A stretch of 64,000 nucleotides of DNA, from the NCBI RefSeq assembly GCF_010500845.1, contig NZ_JAAAMI010000006.1, forward strand, positions 162,736 to 226,735, written 5' to 3'. A model generated the notes under the pieces. It had not been told where the DNA came from. It worked only from the letters and a program-made list of their open reading frames with translations, and made no database searches. Positions 53,783-63,397 of this stretch are shown here, in pieces. How positions within the stretch are numbered: position 1 is the first letter of the stretch; each line of letters starts with the position of its first letter. Origin of the DNA: Flagellimonas sediminis (GTDB taxonomy: Bacteria > Bacteroidota > Bacteroidia > Flavobacteriales > Flavobacteriaceae). Position numbers and translations under genes: made by a program.

Positions 53783-54562
53783 ATGAAACAAAAACTATCC
53801 ATAGTAAAAATAGGAGGCAACCTCATTGAGGATGCCCAAGGATTTGAACATGTTTTAGGCCTGTTTTCCAAAATGGATGGAAACAAGATCTTGGTACACG
53901 GTGGCGGTAAAAAAGCTACCGAACTGGGCAATAAATTAGGCATTGAGAGTCAAATGGTCAACGGAAGAAGGATCACGGACCCTGAAACTTTGGATATTGC
54001 CGTAATGGTTTATGGAGGTTTGGTGAGCAAAAAAATCGTTGCAAAACTGCAAGCTTTGGGAACCGATGCCATAGGCATGAGCGGTGCTGATGGCAACACC
54101 ATACAAGCACACAAAAGACCCATTAAAAAAGTGGATTTTGGTTTGGTGGGCGATGTGGACAAGGTGAATGCCTATGCGATTTTTAAATTGCTACAAGCCG
54201 GGTTTACACCCATTTTCTGTGCTTTGACGCATGACGGAAGAGGCCAGTTGCTCAATACCAATGCCGATACGATTGCCGCTGAACTGGCCATTGCCATGTC
54301 CGATCAATTTGAAACCACACTGTATTACTGTTTTGAGAAAAAAGGGGTTTTACAGGATGTAGAGGATGAAAATTCGGTAATCAAACAAATCGATTCCAAG
54401 ACCTACGATGAGCTTTTGGCCTATGGGATCATTGCCGATGGCATGCTCCCCAAGTTGCACAACTGCTTCTATGCTCTGCGTAACCATGTGTCCAAAGTTT
54501 GTGTGGGGAACAGTGAAATGCTCGATCAGAGCAATGTGGAATATACGACCCTGACTTTATGA
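53783..54562 (+). CDS. argB: N-acylglutamate kinase
   Basis: A 259-residue amino-acid kinase family enzyme. KIGGNL and HGGGKK are the nucleotide and substrate loops, followed by NGRRITDPETLD. It phosphorylates N-acylglutamate in step two of the pathway. Its stop overlaps the argE start by 4 bases. It lacks an N-terminal extension, so arginine feedback of the long-form type is not expected. Confidence 0.94.
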   Translation: MKQKLSIVKIGGNLIEDAQGFEHVLGLFSKMDGNKILVHGGGKKATELGNKLGIESQMVNGRRITDPETLDIAVMVYGGLVSKKIVAKLQALGTDAIGMSGADGNTIQAHKRPIKKVDFGLVGDVDKVNAYAIFKLLQAGFTPIFCALTHDGRGQLLNTNADTIAAELAIAMSDQFETTLYYCFEKKGVLQDVEDENSVIKQIDSKTYDELLAYGIIADGMLPKLHNCFYALRNHVSKVCVGNSEMLDQSNVEYTTLTL

Positions 54563-55629
54563 CGATATCCCAAGACATATTGACCCAAAAAGCCGTAGCA
54601 CTGCTGAAAGAGCTTATTTCCATCCCTTCCTTTTCAGGTGAAGAGGACAAAACTGGGGATGCCATTGAAGCGTTCTTGCAGGGATTTGGCGTAAAAACGG
54701 AACGCCAATATCACAACATCTACGCTTTCAACAAATATTTTGATGAAAGCAAACCTACCCTATTGCTTAACTCGCACCACGATACCGTAAAACCAAATAG
54801 CGCCTACACCAAGGATCCATTCCATCCTCATGTTGAAGATGGCAAGTTGTACGGCTTGGGCAGCAACGATGCGGGTGGATGTTTGGTTTCTCTTCTGGCC
54901 ACTTTCGTCCATTTTTATGACAAGGAAGGGTTGAGCCACAACATCATCATGGCGGCAACCGCAGAAGAAGAGGATGCTGGGGATAAAAGTTTACGTGGAC
55001 TGTTACCCATTCTTCCAAAAATTGACGTAGCTGTAGTGGGCGAACCCACTTTGATGGACCTCGCCATTGCCGAAAAAGGCCTTGTGGTTTTTGATGCCGT
55101 TGTGGAAGGTACGCCTTCACATGCCGCACATCCCAACGACAACAATTCCATTTACAACACCATACCTGTGTTGCAATGGTTCAAGGATTACAGGTTTGAA
55201 AAGATTTCCGAGGCTTTGGGTGAAGTTAAAATGACCGTCACCCAAATCAATGCGGGCAAGCAACATAATGTGGTGCCAGCGCAAGTGGATTTAGTGGTAG
55301 ATGTTCGGGTAAACGACTGTTATACCAATCAGGAGATTTCGGATAGATTGCAACGAGAGGCACCCTGCAAAATGACACCCCGCTCGTTGCGCTTGAATTC
55401 ATCCAGCATTGATCCCGACCATGCCTTGGTAAAAAGTGGTCTGGCGTTGGGCAGAAAAACCTATGGCTCCCCTACATTGTCCGATCAGGCGGCATTGAGT
55501 TGCCAATCGGTAAAACTGGGCCCTGGCGACAGCACGCGTTCCCACTCCGCCAATGAATTCATTTTTGTGGATGAGATTGAGGAAGGAATCGACCTGTATA
55601 TCAAAATCCTTTCAGGATTTTTACAATAA
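54559..55629 (+). CDS. argE: Acyl-ornithine/citrulline deacylase, M20 family
   Basis: A 356-residue M20 zinc peptidase-like enzyme. NSHHDTVKP gives the first zinc His and Asp, GSNDAGGC the bridging Asp, and AEEEDAGDKS the catalytic Glu pair. The lid domain is present (about 170-280). With the ArgF' transcarbamylase in the operon, the natural substrate is more likely N-acylcitrulline than N-acylornithine. Length and motifs match Bacteroidota ArgE. Confidence 0.88.
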   Translation: MTISQDILTQKAVALLKELISIPSFSGEEDKTGDAIEAFLQGFGVKTERQYHNIYAFNKYFDESKPTLLLNSHHDTVKPNSAYTKDPFHPHVEDGKLYGLGSNDAGGCLVSLLATFVHFYDKEGLSHNIIMAATAEEEDAGDKSLRGLLPILPKIDVAVVGEPTLMDLAIAEKGLVVFDAVVEGTPSHAAHPNDNNSIYNTIPVLQWFKDYRFEKISEALGEVKMTVTQINAGKQHNVVPAQVDLVVDVRVNDCYTNQEISDRLQREAPCKMTPRSLRLNSSSIDPDHALVKSGLALGRKTYGSPTLSDQAALSCQSVKLGPGDSTRSHSANEFIFVDEIEEGIDLYIKILSGFLQ

Positions 55630-55703
55630 CCAATGAACAATAATCAATTACCAATTTACATTCAGCCATTGTACATTGTTAATTGTCAACTGATAATTGA
55701 AAT
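55630..55703 (+). repeat. AT-rich intergenic repeat before argH
   Basis: 74 bases with repeated CAATTA/TAATTG-type words on both sides (ATCAATTACCAATTTACATT and GTTAATTGTCAACTGATAAT), resembling scattered intergenic filler repeats of Flavobacteriaceae. It breaks the tight spacing of the rest of the operon; I see no promoter in it. Confidence 0.5.
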
Positions 55704-56990
55704 ATGAAACTCTGGGACAAAGGTTTTAGCACCGATAAAAAAATAGACCATTTTACCGTGGGCAACGACCGCGAACTAGATCTGGTACTCGCCAAATATG
55801 ATGTGATTGCCTCCACCGCTCACGCCAAAATGTTGGGCAAGGTCGGGTTGATCACCGAAGAGGAAGCCAAGGATTTGGTGAAAGCGTTGGGTGAAATCGG
55901 CAAGGATATCGAAAGAGGGAAATTCACCATTGAGAACGATTTTGAGGATATGCATTCTAAAATCGAATTCATCCTGACCGAAAAATTGGGTGATACCGGT
56001 AAAAAGATCCACTCCGCACGATCCAGGAACGACCAGGTTTTGGTGGCCATGCAATTGTATCTGAAGGAAGAACTTACCGAAATCAAGGAGCAGGTTAAAT
56101 CCCTGTTCGACCTTTTGATGAAGCTTGCCGAAAAACACCAGAACGTCCTTTTGCCAGGCTATACCCACCTTCAGATTGCCATGCCCTCCTCGTTTGGACT
56201 TTGGTTTTCTGCCTATGCCGAAAGCTTGATCGATGATCTGTACTTTGTACAGGCGGCCCATAAGATCGCCGACCAAAACCCTTTGGGAAGTGCTGCCGGT
56301 TATGGAAGTTCCTTCCCTATAGACCGGACGTTCACCACCGCCGAAATGGGTTTTGAAACCTTAAAATACAATGTGGTGGCTGCCCAAATGGGGCGCGGAA
56401 AAGTGGAAAAAGCCGCTGCTTTTGGGATTTCCAGCGTGGCCGCCACCTTATCTAAAATGGCAATGGACATCTGTCTGTACATGAGCCAGAACTTTGATTT
56501 TATTTCGTTCCCGAACGAACTGACCACGGGCAGCAGCATCATGCCGCACAAGAAGAATCCCGATGTGTTTGAGCTGATCCGCGCCAAGTGCAACAGAATA
56601 CAAGCGGTGCCCAACCAATTGACCTTGATCACCAACAATCTGCCCAGTGGCTACCACCGTGATCTGCAATTGGTAAAAGAAGTGATTGTACCTGCCTTGC
56701 AGGACATGCAGGCCTGTTTGGAACTGATGACCTTCAGTTTAAAAGAAATTAGGGTGAACCCCAAGATTTTGGACGACCCGAAATACGATTACCTTTTTAG
56801 CGTAGATACCTTGAACGAGCTCGTAAAAAGTGGCATGCCGTTCCGGGATGCCTATAAAACCATGGGCAAGGCCATTGAAAACGGCAATTTTAAACCCAAA
56901 AGGGACATTGAGCATACCCACGAAGGAAGTTTGGGCAATCTGTGTTTGGAGCAAATTAAAGCCAAAATGGATAGGGCATTGAGCATATAA
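55704..56990 (+). CDS. argH: Argininosuccinate lyase
   Basis: A 428-residue fumarase/aspartase superfamily lyase that cleaves argininosuccinate to arginine and fumarate. HSARSRNDQV is the substrate segment at about residues 103-112, and GSSIMPHKKNPD is the mobile-loop signature around residue 275. It is the last operon gene. Codons from about 315 on are repeated at 63398-63740 with about 10 percent differences, showing that an intact gene was rebuilt or duplicated when the following block arrived. Confidence 0.95.
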   Translation: MKLWDKGFSTDKKIDHFTVGNDRELDLVLAKYDVIASTAHAKMLGKVGLITEEEAKDLVKALGEIGKDIERGKFTIENDFEDMHSKIEFILTEKLGDTGKKIHSARSRNDQVLVAMQLYLKEELTEIKEQVKSLFDLLMKLAEKHQNVLLPGYTHLQIAMPSSFGLWFSAYAESLIDDLYFVQAAHKIADQNPLGSAAGYGSSFPIDRTFTTAEMGFETLKYNVVAAQMGRGKVEKAAAFGISSVAATLSKMAMDICLYMSQNFDFISFPNELTTGSSIMPHKKNPDVFELIRAKCNRIQAVPNQLTLITNNLPSGYHRDLQLVKEVIVPALQDMQACLELMTFSLKEIRVNPKILDDPKYDYLFSVDTLNELVKSGMPFRDAYKTMGKAIENGNFKPKRDIEHTHEGSLGNLCLEQIKAKMDRALSI

Positions 56991-57000
56991 AAAGCGTTAT

Positions 57001-57080
57001 CTTCACTTACCTGTGCTGAACTCGCTTCAGTACCGGTCGATATATACCATTAATATCGATTCATACCTAATATCGTTGGT
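57001..57080 (+). repeat. Left copy of the argH downstream flank, with REP-like insert
   Basis: After CTTCACTTA a REP-like palindrome (GTGCTGAA and TTCAGTAC, 57013-57033) interrupts, then CGGTCGATATA, a CATTNAA-like word, a TCAT word and CGTTG follow in an order resembling 63825-63880 after the second argH copy. Identity is only moderate. Confidence 0.45.
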
Positions 57081-57116
57081 GGCAAGCATATCGCAACACC
57101 CTGCGAATTGTAAGTT

Positions 57117-57440
57117 TCAATTTGTTGACATTTGCTTTTCACCCCAACTTCTCATTTGACTGATAAAAGGAATTAATTCCATTCCTGTATCAGTAAGTGA
57201 ATATTCAACTTTTGGTGGAACTTCAAAATAAGCTTTTCTCGTAATCAGCTGATCAGCTTCCAATTCTTTGAGTGTTTGGGTTAGCATTTTTGGAGTTATC
57301 CCAACCACAGCTCTGCTTAACTCTCCATACCTAAGACGACCTTCTCTAAGTACCCATAAAATTCGACCTTTATACTTTCCACCAATTCGCTGAAAGGCAT
57401 AATCGACAGCACAATGTGCCTTTTGAACATTTTTCTTCAT
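57117..57440 (-). CDS. HxlR-family transcriptional regulator
   Basis: A 107-residue winged-helix regulator. GKYKGRILWVL and RYGELSRAVVGITPKMLTQTLKELE carry the DNA-recognition helix typical of HxlR. Cys10 near the N-terminus is at the position used for thiol sensing in YodB/HypR-type members. It is divergent from the CPBP gene, and the 127 bases between them contain an inverted repeat, so it probably controls the whole accessory block. Confidence 0.92.
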   Translation of the reverse strand: MKKNVQKAHCAVDYAFQRIGGKYKGRILWVLREGRLRYGELSRAVVGITPKMLTQTLKELEADQLITRKAYFEVPPKVEYSLTDTGMELIPFISQMRSWGEKQMSTN

Positions 57441-57487
57441 TTTTATAAATTCAAATCATTGATAATCAGCTTTACTATATTATCGGT

Positions 57488-57514
57488 AAGTACTCTACTT
57501 TATTGTATGTACTT
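57488..57514. promoter_or_regulatory. Candidate HxlR operator
   Basis: GTAAGTAC and GTACTTGC half-sites form an inverted repeat (AAGTAC, 15-base spacer, GTACTT) in the divergent gap between the HxlR gene and the CPBP gene. AAGTAC-like half-sites fit what is known of HxlR-type operators. Confidence 0.5.
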
Positions 57515-57567
57515 GCTGTAAAGGTATCAAATACTTTTATTTGCAGAAACCTTAAATAAAATAAATA

Positions 57568-58422
57568 ATGAATGTATCAATTAAAAGAGTGCTGCATTTT
57601 CCAATAACAAAAATTATCATTGGAATTGTAGTCTGTTTTTCTCTATTTGTATTAATTCAAAACTTTGTATTAAAACCATTTTTATATAGCATTATTCAAG
57701 ATAAAAGTATTGCCGACCCAATTATTCATTGTGTCTCATTAATAGTATTATTGGTTAGCTATTACTATTTATTCCGTTTTTATGATAAAAGAAAAATAAC
57801 AGAGCTATCCACAAAATATTTGCTTAAAGAAATGCTTGGAGGATTTTTCTTAGGCTTTTTTACAATTTCATTATCAATTTTCATTTTATACTTATTAGGG
57901 TCTTATCAGGTTATTAGTTTTTCAACAACGCACTACTCCATAAAGTTTTTCACGGTATTAATGTTGGCCGCCTTGGTTGAAGACTTATTTCATAGAGGGT
58001 TAATAGTTCGTGTATGTGAAAATTGGTTAGGTACTCATCTAACACTCGTCATTGCAATGTTAGTAGAGCTTCAACACATTTACAATCCCAATTCCAACCT
58101 ATTTAATCTTTTTTATTATTTGATTTGGGGGTTTACTATGGCCATGTTGTTTATCTATACTAAAAGAATTTGGCTACCTTATTTTTTCCATATAGGTTGG
58201 AATTTTGCCCAGCCTTTTTATGGTTCAAATCTCACTGGGACAAATGATATGGGCACCATCATTCAATCAAAATTCAATGGTCCTGAACTATTGACAGGAG
58301 GTGCAGCCGGAATTGAGGGTTCAATTTTTACAGCATCTTTTCTATTACTTATAGGAATCATACTTTATTATTTAGCAAAAAGAGAGGGCAAAATTGTAAA
58401 AAGTAATTTGTTTAAAAGATGA
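57568..58422 (+). CDS. CPBP-family intramembrane protease-like protein
   Basis: A 284-residue protein with about seven hydrophobic helices. The first CPBP motif is Glu138-Asp139-x3-Arg143 (canonical Glu-Glu-x3-Arg), followed by a His in VELQHIYNP (His170) and His208-x3-Asn212 in the HIGWN segment. The second Glu is replaced by Asp, so activity may be altered. CPBP proteins cleave proteins in membranes or give immunity to bacteriocins. Its stop overlaps the cupin start by 4 bases, opening the accessory block. Confidence 0.85.
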   Translation: MNVSIKRVLHFPITKIIIGIVVCFSLFVLIQNFVLKPFLYSIIQDKSIADPIIHCVSLIVLLVSYYYLFRFYDKRKITELSTKYLLKEMLGGFFLGFFTISLSIFILYLLGSYQVISFSTTHYSIKFFTVLMLAALVEDLFHRGLIVRVCENWLGTHLTLVIAMLVELQHIYNPNSNLFNLFYYLIWGFTMAMLFIYTKRIWLPYFFHIGWNFAQPFYGSNLTGTNDMGTIIQSKFNGPELLTGGAAGIEGSIFTASFLLLIGIILYYLAKREGKIVKSNLFKR

Positions 58423-58778
58423 ATTTAAAAAATGCCTTTTTAGGTCTTGACAACTATTATTCACCAAGGATTATAGGTGAAGTAAATGACCAATATATTA
58501 AAGTCGTAAAAATAAAGGGGCAAGAAGTCCCTTGGCATAATCACGAAAGTGAAGACGAATTATTTTATATCGTTGAAGGTTCTTTGTTAATAGAAATTGA
58601 AAATCAGGAAAATATCGTTATCCAAAAAGGGGATTTTTATGTTTTAAAAAAAGGAATCAATCACAGAGTTTCATCTAAAGAAGAATGCTTGATTATGCTA
58701 ATTGAGTCAAAAACAACTGAACATACCGGAAAAGTCAAATCTCATATTACAAAATCAATTGACGAGCAAAAATATTGA
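58419..58778 (+). CDS. Cupin-domain protein
   Basis: A 119-residue single-domain cupin. The metal ligands can be read in WHNHESEDELFYIVEG (two His and a Glu) and in KKGINHRVSS (third His). Such small cupins are often sugar or regulator-related dioxygenase-like proteins. It overlaps the CPBP gene by 4 bases and precedes the ABC ATPase by 30 bases. Its part in this block is unknown. Confidence 0.85.
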   Translation: MNLKNAFLGLDNYYSPRIIGEVNDQYIKVVKIKGQEVPWHNHESEDELFYIVEGSLLIEIENQENIVIQKGDFYVLKKGINHRVSSKEECLIMLIESKTTEHTGKVKSHITKSIDEQKY

Positions 58779-58808
58779 TAAAAATGCCCTCAAAAAATAA
58801 ATCAAATT

Positions 58809-59696
58809 GTGGAATTAAAAATTAAGAATTTAAGTAAGACCTATTCAAACGGTGTTCATGCATTGAAAGATATCACATTAGACATACCTCAAGGTATGTT
58901 TGGCCTTTTAGGACCTAACGGAGCGGGGAAATCATCCTTAATGAGGACGCTCGCTACATTGCAACAAGCCGATTCCGGGTCAGCTTTCTTAGGTGATTTG
59001 GATATTTTAAAAGATAAAGCCGAGGTTCGAAAAATTCTAGGATACCTTCCACAAGAATTTGGGGTGTATCCCAAAGTTAGTTCTTATACCATGCTTGATC
59101 ATATTGCTTCCTTGAAAGGTATTTCCAATAAAGGTGAGCGCAAAGAGTTGGTACAGTCCCTTTTAGCCAAAACCAATTTATGGGATGCTCGAAATAGAAG
59201 TTTAGGAACCTATTCTGGTGGAATGAAGCAACGTTTTGGTATTGCACAAGCCTTAATTGGTGATCCAAAATTAGTTATTGTGGATGAGCCCACTGCTGGT
59301 TTAGATCCTGCTGAAAGGAATCGTTTTCATAATTTATTATGTGAAATTGGAGAAAATACGATTGTTATTTTATCGACCCATATAGTAGAGGATATTTCTA
59401 ACCTATGCCCTAACATGGCGATTATTTGTTTGGGCGAAGTTGTGGCCAAAGGAAATCCAAATGAATTGACCGATGGCGTTAAAGGCAGAATATGGACTAA
59501 AGCCATCGAAAAAGAGGAGTTGGCAAGCTATAGTACCGATTTACAGGTTATTTCTACACATTTGAAGGCCGGGAAAACCGTTATTCATGTCTTGAGCGAT
59601 AACCAACCTGATACATCTTTTGAAGCCTTTACAGCCAATTTAGAAGATGTGTATTTTGCCGAAATCACTTCACGCATCGCTGGTACTTTAGATTAA
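58809..59696 (+). CDS. ABC transporter ATP-binding protein
   Basis: A 295-residue ATPase starting at GTG. GPNGAGKSSL is the Walker A, YSGGMKQRFG the signature and LVIVDEPTAGLD the Walker B region, followed by a regulatory-like C-terminal segment. It powers the permease encoded 33 bases downstream. The neighbouring CPBP gene and the peptidase-fused permease suggest transport coupled to peptide handling, but this is inferred. Confidence 0.94.
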   Translation: MELKIKNLSKTYSNGVHALKDITLDIPQGMFGLLGPNGAGKSSLMRTLATLQQADSGSAFLGDLDILKDKAEVRKILGYLPQEFGVYPKVSSYTMLDHIASLKGISNKGERKELVQSLLAKTNLWDARNRSLGTYSGGMKQRFGIAQALIGDPKLVIVDEPTAGLDPAERNRFHNLLCEIGENTIVILSTHIVEDISNLCPNMAIICLGEVVAKGNPNELTDGVKGRIWTKAIEKEELASYSTDLQVISTHLKAGKTVIHVLSDNQPDTSFEAFTANLEDVYFAEITSRIAGTLD

Positions 59697-59729
59697 TTGT
59701 TTAATCCAATCCCCTAAAATTATTCAATT

Positions 59730-62700
59730 ATGTTTAAAGAAATATTCTTATTCGAAATCGGATATAGATTAAAAAGACCCGCTACTTGGTCTTACTTTGG
59801 AATACTAATGTTGTTTGGATTAATTATGGCCATTAGCGGAAATGGTCCAAATTCGGAGAAGGTTTTTGTGAACTCCCCTATCGCTATCGCCACTATTTTA
59901 TCAACCTTTAGTGTTTTTGGTATTATGCTGGCCAGTGCTATTATGGGCGTTCCCGTGTATAGAGATATTGAGCATAAAACCGAGAATTACTTTTTTTCCT
60001 ATCCCATTACTGAAAAAGGCTATTTGTTAGGCCGCTTTTTTGGTTCAATGACAATACTGCTTATGGTAAGTCTGGGATTGCAATTGGGCTTAATTATGGG
60101 TTTTATGGTTGGGCCATATGCGGGTTACGAGGAACCTGAACGCTTTACAAGCTTTAATCTTTGGTATTATTTGCAGCCAACTTTAATGCTGTATTGGACA
60201 AATTTTTTCTTTGCAGGATGCATTTTCTTTGCATTGGTTTGTTTGACAAAAAGGGTGATGTTGGCCTATGCTGGTGGCGCCATTTTATTTATTATCTATA
60301 TAATTACCATAACCTTAACCCAAGATATTGAAAAAGAAAACTTAGTAAGCTTACTAGACCCTTTTGGTTTAGGAACGTATCTAAATATTATTCGATATTG
60401 GACGCCAGAAGAACAAAACTCAATGACGGTTCCGTTTCAAGGAATGCTTATATGGAATCGTCTTATATGGGTTGGCTTGGGTGTGTCAGCTTTGCTTTTC
60501 ACATTGTTCCGATTTGACTTCATGAATTTTTTAAAGAAAAATTATACTTCAAAAAAGAAAAATGACAACGTAGATCAAGCCAATGTAACTGCTGCCTTTA
60601 CTAAAATCCCCAAGGTTTCAAAAGTGTTCTCCAAAGGCCTAAATATTAGATTATTGATTGATTTAGCCTTTATGGAATTCAAGAACATCATTAAGGATAA
60701 CTACTTTATAGCCATTCTAATTGCTGCTGTCTGCTCCCTATTTTTTGATGCATGGTTTGGCACTCCTATATACGGAACACCTTCGTTACCAACGACCTAC
60801 TATATGTTGGAGATAAAAAATGATACGTATATGATTCTCATCTTTATCCTTATCGTATTTGTAACAGGCGAAGTATTGCATCGAGAACGCAACGTTAATT
60901 ATGATCAGATATTTGGTGCGCTTCCGTTACCGAATCGCTTGGTATATGGGTCCAAGTTTTTATCCATAGTGATGATCGGTTTTGTCTTGGTCAACATCAT
61001 TATGTTTAACGGTGTACTCATCCAAATCATTAAGGGGTATTTCAATTTCGAATTTGATATGTACTTCGCTGATTTGTATTTAATTGAATTTCCAAAGTAC
61101 ATCATCTTCGCTTTATTGGCCTTTTTTGTGCATTCGTTAGTGACAAAAAAGTTTATGGGGCACGTTATTGCGATTGCGCTTTGGGTATTCATTTTTGGAT
61201 TGAATCAATTTGCCGGTATAGACAATAATTTATACTTATATAGTTACTCACCAAACTTTACGTTATCTGACATGAATGGATTTGGGCATTTTGCCGAAGC
61301 ACTATTTTGGTTCAGAACCTATTGGTTGGCTTGTGGTGGCGTTTTACTAATTATTGGATATCTATTCTGGAAACGTGGAACTGACTCTGGTATAAAGGCA
61401 CGTTGGCAAATAGCAAGAGAGCGATTGAATGTTAGAACGATTTCAGCATTCTTTGTTTTGCTTTGCATTTTTATGGGTTCCGGTGGCTTTATTTATTACA
61501 ATACCAAAATTCTGAACAACTACAAAACAGAAAAAGAAAGAATTATTGCTACTGCCGAATATGAAAAACAACTTAGCAAATATGATAAAATTGCGCAACC
61601 AAAAGTTATTGATGTAAAAGTAAACGCCGATTTATTTCCAGAAAACAGGTCAGCCAAAATTAAGGTAACTTATAAAATGGTAAATAAATCCAATGAAGAT
61701 ATCAACGCTTTACATTTGAATTGGGGTCCGGAAGGTGTACTAAAAAAAGAAGTAAATACCTTTACTATTGAAGGTGAAACTCCAAAACTTACTAAAAAGT
61801 ACATGGATTTTGGCTATGAAATTTATGCTTTCAACAAACCATTACAACCCAAGGATACCGTTACAATGGTTTTACAAGTAACCGGCTTCTATAAAGGGTT
61901 TCCTAATGAAGGTTTGGGTTCCGATATCGTGTACAATGGTACATTTTTAAACAACAACTTCTTCCCTTCTTTTGGTTATGATGTCCAAAGCGAGCTAACA
62001 AGTGACCAGGACAGAAAAAAATACAAGCTGCCTATTAAAGATTATCATTTACCAACACAAACCGATGCCTGGGGATTGAATAATCTATTATTTAACGATG
62101 ATGGTGATTTTATCACTTTTGAAGGAACAGTGAGTACAGCACCTGATCAGATTGCTATTATGCCGGGCTATTTGCAGAAAAAATGGAAAGCCAATGGCAG
62201 ACAGTATTATACTTATCAAATGAATGATAAGTTAGACTTTTTCTATAACATTTCGTCAGCTGCATATGATGTTCATAAAGAAGTTTGGAAAGGCAGAACC
62301 GGCGAAAAAGTAAATATAGAAATATACCATCATCCAACACATATCTATAATATTGATCGTTTTGTAAGAAGCGTAAAACACTCAATGGATTATTTTTCAG
62401 AGAATTATGGCCCGTACCAGTACACTCAAATGCGGATACTCGAATTTCCTCGTTATGCCAGTTTTGCACAATCCTTTCCTAATACTGTTCCGTTTGCAGA
62501 AAGTTTTGGTTGGTTAGGGGATTTTAGCGATCCAAACAATTTGGATTACGTTTATACAGTAACTGCACATGAAGTTGCCCATCAATGGTGGAGTCATCAA
62601 GTTATGCCTTCTGCAACTCGTGGCGCCAATCAAATTTCAGAATCTATGGCGGAGTATTCATCGTTGATGGTTATGAAAAAAGAATATGGAGTAGATGCCA

Positions 62701-63371
62701 TGCAAAAATTTTTAAAAGAAGTATTGGATACATATTTACGCAATAGAGCAAACGAGAGTAAGTTTGAAAAAACATTGATGGACAATGATAATCAAAGTTA
62801 TGTTTGGTATCAAAAAGGTGCTTTAGTGCTGTATGGTCTTCAAGATTTAATAGGTGAAAAAAACTTGAACAACGCTTTCAAATCCTATTTGGAGGCAGCA
62901 CGTTTCAGACAAAAGGCGCCTTTCACAACTACATTAGAATGGTATGACTTTATTGAGGCAGCAACGCCAGCTGACTTACAGTATTATATAGAAGATAGTT
63001 TCAAAAAGATTACACTTTATTCTAACAAGGTAACAAATGCTTCCTATAAAAAAATTGCCAACAGCAACTATGAAGTAACTCTCGAAGTTGAAAGTTCGAA
63101 AGGCTATTTTGATGGAAATGGTAAGTTATTGTCAACAGGAACTAAACCAAACTTATTAGAAATTGCAGTATTTGATAATGATACTAAAAACAAACAAGGG
63201 ATGACTACAAAGACTCCTTTAGTTATGAAGAAAGTTTGGGTGAAACCCGGAAAATCTACCTATACGTTTATCACAAAGAAACTGCCAATCAAAGCAGGTA
63301 TCGACCCGTATAACAAAATGATAGACCGTATTCCAGATGATAACATAAAGACATTAGAGGAAATTCAATAG
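59730..63371 (+). CDS. ABC permease fused to M1-family metallopeptidase
   Basis: A 1213-residue membrane protein. The first 600 residues hold two sets of about six membrane helices, an ABC-2-like permease. The last 600 residues form a gluzincin M1 domain: HEVAHQWW at 947-954 carries the zinc ligands, and a Glu 20 residues later (SESMAEY) completes the site. One polypeptide thus joins a transporter and a peptidase on what is predicted to be the outer face. The ATPase is encoded just upstream. Similar fusions occur in other Bacteroidota. Substrate is unknown. Confidence 0.9.
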   Translation: MFKEIFLFEIGYRLKRPATWSYFGILMLFGLIMAISGNGPNSEKVFVNSPIAIATILSTFSVFGIMLASAIMGVPVYRDIEHKTENYFFSYPITEKGYLLGRFFGSMTILLMVSLGLQLGLIMGFMVGPYAGYEEPERFTSFNLWYYLQPTLMLYWTNFFFAGCIFFALVCLTKRVMLAYAGGAILFIIYIITITLTQDIEKENLVSLLDPFGLGTYLNIIRYWTPEEQNSMTVPFQGMLIWNRLIWVGLGVSALLFTLFRFDFMNFLKKNYTSKKKNDNVDQANVTAAFTKIPKVSKVFSKGLNIRLLIDLAFMEFKNIIKDNYFIAILIAAVCSLFFDAWFGTPIYGTPSLPTTYYMLEIKNDTYMILIFILIVFVTGEVLHRERNVNYDQIFGALPLPNRLVYGSKFLSIVMIGFVLVNIIMFNGVLIQIIKGYFNFEFDMYFADLYLIEFPKYIIFALLAFFVHSLVTKKFMGHVIAIALWVFIFGLNQFAGIDNNLYLYSYSPNFTLSDMNGFGHFAEALFWFRTYWLACGGVLLIIGYLFWKRGTDSGIKARWQIARERLNVRTISAFFVLLCIFMGSGGFIYYNTKILNNYKTEKERIIATAEYEKQLSKYDKIAQPKVIDVKVNADLFPENRSAKIKVTYKMVNKSNEDINALHLNWGPEGVLKKEVNTFTIEGETPKLTKKYMDFGYEIYAFNKPLQPKDTVTMVLQVTGFYKGFPNEGLGSDIVYNGTFLNNNFFPSFGYDVQSELTSDQDRKKYKLPIKDYHLPTQTDAWGLNNLLFNDDGDFITFEGTVSTAPDQIAIMPGYLQKKWKANGRQYYTYQMNDKLDFFYNISSAAYDVHKEVWKGRTGEKVNIEIYHHPTHIYNIDRFVRSVKHSMDYFSENYGPYQYTQMRILEFPRYASFAQSFPNTVPFAESFGWLGDFSDPNNLDYVYTVTAHEVAHQWWSHQVMPSATRGANQISESMAEYSSLMVMKKEYGVDAMQKFLKEVLDTYLRNRANESKFEKTLMDNDNQSYVWYQKGALVLYGLQDLIGEKNLNNAFKSYLEAARFRQKAPFTTTLEWYDFIEAATPADLQYYIEDSFKKITLYSNKVTNASYKKIANSNYEVTLEVESSKGYFDGNGKLLSTGTKPNLLEIAVFDNDTKNKQGMTTKTPLVMKKVWVKPGKSTYTFITKKLPIKAGIDPYNKMIDRIPDDNIKTLEEIQ

Positions 63372-63397
63372 TAATGATTTAAAGAAAAAACTCGAAC

